DNA of 64,000 nt, taken from positions 1 to 64,000 of the forward strand of contig JAGWPB010000007.1 of NCBI GenBank assembly GCA_028870665.1. The letters are read 5' to 3'. Below, piece after piece: positions 61,652 through 64,000 of the stretch; position 1 is the first letter of the stretch, and each line of letters starts with the position of its first letter. Under the pieces are notes generated by a model. The model made no database searches. It saw nothing but the letters and a program-made list of their open reading frames with translations, and had not been told where the DNA came from. The DNA is from Lysobacteraceae bacterium (GTDB taxonomy: Bacteria; Pseudomonadota; Gammaproteobacteria; Xanthomonadales; Rhodanobacteraceae). Position numbers and translations under genes: made by a program.

Positions 61652-62344
61652 TCAGTGCGCCATCGCCGCGGTTTCCACCAGCTCGCCCTTGTCGAGATGC
61701 AGGGTGTGCGTGGCGTGCTCGGCCGCCTTGGGGTCGTGGGTGACCATGACGATGGTCTTGCCATGCTCGCGATTGAGCCGCCGCAGCAGGGTCAGGACCT
61801 CCTCGGCGGACTGGCGGTCGAGATCGCCGGTCGGCTCATCGCAGACCAGCAGGGCGGGATCGGAGACGAACGCGCGCGCGATCGCCACGCGCTGCTGCTG
61901 ACCGCCGGAGAGTTCGGTCGGTTTGTGCGTGGCGCGATCCTGCAGTCCCACCAGTTGCAGCGCGATGGCGGCGTTCTTGCGCCGCTGCGCCGCCGACAGC
62001 CGCGTCAACAGCAGCGGCAGCTCGACGTTCTTCTGCGCGCTCAGCATCGGCAGCAGGTTGTAGAACTGGAACACGAAACCGACGTGGCTGGCCCGCCAGC
62101 GGGCCAGTGCACCGGAGCCGAGCTGGTCGATGCGCTGGCCGCCGACCGTGATGCTTCCGGCACTGGGCGTGTCGAGCCCGCCGATCAGGTTGAGCAGGGT
62201 CGTCTTGCCCGAACCCGAAGGCCCCATCAGCGCCAGGAAGTCGCCGGCGGCGATGTCGAGATCGACGCCGTGCAGCACCTCCACCTTCTGCTTGCCGCGC
62301 ACATAGGTCTTGCTGAGCTTGCGGATTTCGACCAGTGCAGTCAT
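61652..62344 (-). CDS. ABC transporter ATPase, MacB/LolD type
   Basis: ATPase of 230 residues. Walker [10 protein letters not shown] near residue 41, the Q-loop in [13 protein letters not shown], signature [14 protein letters not shown], Walker [13 protein letters not shown] and switch His in MVTHDP are all as in the MacB/LolD branch. It pairs with the two permeases that follow. The start at 62344 lies 37 bases after the MFP stop on the same strand. Confidence 0.95.
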   Translation of the reverse strand: MTALVEIRKLSKTYVRGKQKVEVLHGVDLDIAAGDFLALMGPSGSGKTTLLNLIGGLDTPSAGSITVGGQRIDQLGSGALARWRASHVGFVFQFYNLLPMLSAQKNVELPLLLTRLSAAQRRKNAAIALQLVGLQDRATHKPTELSGGQQQRVAIARAFVSDPALLVCDEPTGDLDRQSAEEVLTLLRRLNREHGKTIVMVTHDPKAAEHATHTLHLDKGELVETAAMAH

Positions 62345-62381
62345 GGCGTGGTCCTCGGTTGCGGAACGTATCGGGATCTGC

Positions 62382-63623
62382 TCACTCGGGAGCCGTGACA
62401 GCCTTCACGCGCGCGCCGTCGGCCAGATCCGACGGCGGCTTGGCGACCACGCGCGCGCCGACCGCGAGCCCGGATGTGACCAGGCGCAGATCGCCGTAAC
62501 TCGGACCCGCCGTCACCGGCGTCAGCCGTGCGCGGTCACCCGTGACCACGAACACCGCTGCACTGCCCTCGCGCCGGACCAGCGCGGTCGCCGGCACCAG
62601 CGCGCCCTTGGGCGACGCGAATCCGGCCTTGGGCGCCTGCTCGAGAAAGCTCACGCGCACACCCATGTCCGGCAGGATGCGCGGATCCTTCGATTCCAGT
62701 GCCACGCGCACCTTGACCGTGGCCTTGCTCTTGTCGGCGGTCGGCACGATGGCGATCACGTGCGCGGGGATCTTCCAGTCCGGATAGGCGTCGAGCACGG
62801 CCTCGGCGGGCTGGTCGGGGCGGATGCGGGCGATGTAGGCCTCGTTGACGTCGACATCGACCTCGAGCGAGTTCATGTCGACGATGGTGGCGACGCCGGT
62901 GCGGGTAAAGCCGCCGCCGGCCGAGAAGGGTGACACGATTTCGCCCACCTGAGCGGCCTTGTCGACGATCACGCCGGCGAAGGGCGCGCGCACGAAGGTG
63001 TAGTCGAAGTTGACCCTGGCCTCGTCGAGCTGGGCACGGGCCACCTGCACCTGGCGCTCGGCGCCCAGCAGGGCGGCATCGGCTGCGTCGGCCCCGGACC
63101 GGGCCTGGTCGTAGCTCTGCCTTGGCGTCAATCCGCGCGCCACCAGTTCGCGCTGCCGGACCAGCGTCTGTCGTGCCAAGACGTCCTGCGCGCGGGACTG
63201 GCCGACCGCCGCCTGCGCGGAGGCCAGCTGCGCGCGCGCCAGATCCAGCGCGGCCTTGGCCTGGGCGTCGTCCAGGCGTGCCAGCAGCTGGCCCTGGGCA
63301 ACGTGCTCGCCCTCCTCGATATGCACCTCGGTCAGGCGCCCGGTGATCTGCGCCGAGACCGTAGCCTTCCGGCGCGCCGTGACGTAGCCCGTGGCCTGCA
63401 GCACGGCACCGCTGACGCTGCCTGCCGCGGGCGCTTCGGCGGTAGCGATCTCGACGGCCACCCCGCCCGTGCCGTGCAGCACCCATGCGACGCCGGCCAG
63501 CACGACGCCGAGCGCGATCACGGCCGCGGCGACCCACGGCCAGCGCGGACGCGCCGCCCCCTCGTCGCGCTGTTCCCTGCCGATGCGCAGTTGCTTGAGC
63601 AGGTCGGTCTGGTCCACGAACAT
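62382..63623 (-). CDS. Periplasmic membrane-fusion protein of an ABC efflux system
   Basis: HlyD/MacA-type adaptor of 413 residues. A membrane anchor near residues 32-53 is followed by the lipoyl half-motifs (GYVTARRKATVSAQITGRLTEV, FVRAPFAGVIVDKAAQVGEIV), a coiled-coil hairpin between them (about 110-200), and beta-barrel and membrane-proximal domains. It is first in MFP-ATPase-permease-permease. The start at 63623 (MFVDQTDLLKQLRIG) has GGGGA just upstream; the extra 15 open codons add nothing. No outer-membrane factor gene is adjacent, so TolC would be needed. Confidence 0.93.
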   Translation of the reverse strand: MFVDQTDLLKQLRIGREQRDEGAARPRWPWVAAAVIALGVVLAGVAWVLHGTGGVAVEIATAEAPAAGSVSGAVLQATGYVTARRKATVSAQITGRLTEVHIEEGEHVAQGQLLARLDDAQAKAALDLARAQLASAQAAVGQSRAQDVLARQTLVRQRELVARGLTPRQSYDQARSGADAADAALLGAERQVQVARAQLDEARVNFDYTFVRAPFAGVIVDKAAQVGEIVSPFSAGGGFTRTGVATIVDMNSLEVDVDVNEAYIARIRPDQPAEAVLDAYPDWKIPAHVIAIVPTADKSKATVKVRVALESKDPRILPDMGVRVSFLEQAPKAGFASPKGALVPATALVRREGSAAVFVVTGDRARLTPVTAGPSYGDLRLVTSGLAVGARVVAKPPSDLADGARVKAVTAPE

Positions 63624-63937
63624 TCCCCGATGACGGCGCCGCAGCAGTCTGCCATAGCGTGACGGCAAGCCTGCAAGCCTGCCGAGAGGCAGGGATCAGG
63701 CATCGTTGCTGACAGCTGTCAGACTCGGGGCTCGGGGCTCGGATTCACGCTTCTCGCCCTGGGCGTGCGAAGGGTCTGTCTCGCCGGCACGCGGGCGGAC
63801 TGTGCCGAGACGTGTCCGTGCGGAAAGATCCTTCGCTTCGCTCGGGATGACAGCCTGCTCTTCCCGCTCACCGCTCACGGCGTACTACCATCGTGCGGTC
63901 CGCAACTCGCGCGGTCCGCAACGAGCGCTGCCCGATC
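63624..63937. other. Gap after the efflux operon, with a dispersed repeat
   Basis: No gene is seen in these 314 bases. The stretch 63781-63880 is repeat-like, with the second copy of the short repeat listed next. A 60-codon minus-strand frame (63696-63878), with SEAKDL in its translation, is a by-product of this repeat. Confidence 0.55.
63830..63871 (+). repeat. Degenerate dispersed repeat, copy 2
   Basis: TTCGCTTCGCTCGGGATG followed by a GCCTGCTCTTCCC string, closely similar to 17468-17509. It lies in a larger stretch with GATCCT and clustered GC words. Such repeats commonly occur between genes in this bacterial group. Confidence 0.5.
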
Positions 63938-64000
63938 ATGAGCCATCTGTTCGCACTGCCTGCCCCTTCGAGCCTGCCGATCGCCGGCCGGAGCGCGCGC
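63938..64000 (+). CDS. Start of a probable fumarylacetoacetate hydrolase-family gene
   Basis: Only 21 codons are present before the window ends, starting MSHLFALPAPSSLPIAGRSA. The pattern (short aromatic start, two prolines, then SxPIAG) matches the N-terminus of FAH-family proteins such as fumarylpyruvate hydrolases, in which RIYCVGRNY usually follows. That motif is outside the window, so this is a resemblance only. It is divergent from the efflux operon. Confidence 0.45.
   Translation, partial: MSHLFALPAPSSLPIAGRSAR

Noticed and set aside
63696-63878. A 60-codon minus-strand frame with a SEAKDL-containing product
   Set aside because: This peptide pattern arises from a dispersed repeat, lies in a gap and has no ribosome site.

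Overview
The window looks like a chromosomal segment of a high-GC gammaproteobacterium, probably Xanthomonadales (Lysobacterales) and perhaps the Rhodanobacteraceae. The support is the mix of families: a MetJ-type methionine repressor, an Acr3-type ars operon, LpoA/YraN/RsmI synteny, split GcvPA, an SAH riboswitch before ahcY, and TonB-domain fusions typical of that group. No phage, insertion sequence, integrase or CRISPR array is visible. Almost all of the DNA is core or stable accessory chromosome.

Layout. 0-9 kb: the end of a GGDEF-EAL protein, hslO, mtgA, an arsenic operon read leftwards (arsR-arsI-arsC-acr3), a CBS-domain protein, an MFS-like transporter and a GMC oxidoreductase. 9-15 kb: an M48 protease with LemA, a secreted serine hydrolase, a GPP34-like protein and a TonB-family protein. 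15-19 kb: a MetJ-like repressor carrying a histone-H1-like Lys/Ala tail, with met-box sequences upstream, then the glycine-cleavage genes gcvT-gcvH-gcvPA. 19-23 kb: an Mla/MCE-type lipid transport operon. 23-29 kb: amtB, alkB, rnpB, thiS, a GYF_2-like protein, a large FecR/DUF6600 protein and tRNA-Gly. 29-36 kb: a RimK-like ligase, a secreted protein, a BlaI/BlaR1-like pair, a PhoP/PhoQ-like two-component system, ilvE and a DUF4124-like protein.

36-42 kb is a methyl-cycle region read leftwards: dusB and metK, then an SAH riboswitch controlling ahcY, a divergent TrpF-like protein and metF. Here ahcY clears S-adenosylhomocysteine, metF supplies methyl-THF for methionine resynthesis, and metK makes SAM. 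The MetJ-like protein at 15 kb is the SAM-sensing repressor expected for such genes, so the window holds both an SAH sensor (RNA) and a SAM sensor (protein). 42-49 kb: a TPR-GGDEF protein, a peroxiredoxin behind a perfect palindrome, a nucleoside transporter with ribokinase, and an FAD-linked oxidase. 49-56 kb: yraN-lpoA facing rsmI, thiG, a decayed copy of the trmB 5' end, trmB, and an SLC13 transporter. 56-64 kb: a Rieske protein, an Ada-like repair protein, an EamA exporter, an ICMT-like enzyme, a four-gene MacAB-like efflux operon, and the first codons of a probable FAH-family gene.

The most unusual items are the MetJ/H1-like fusion with its distant met boxes, the TrpF-like protein with altered active-site motifs inside the SAH-riboswitch operon, the probably leaderless arsR promoter, the palindrome before the peroxiredoxin, the trmB 5' duplication, and a possible small RNA between blaR1 and the response regulator.
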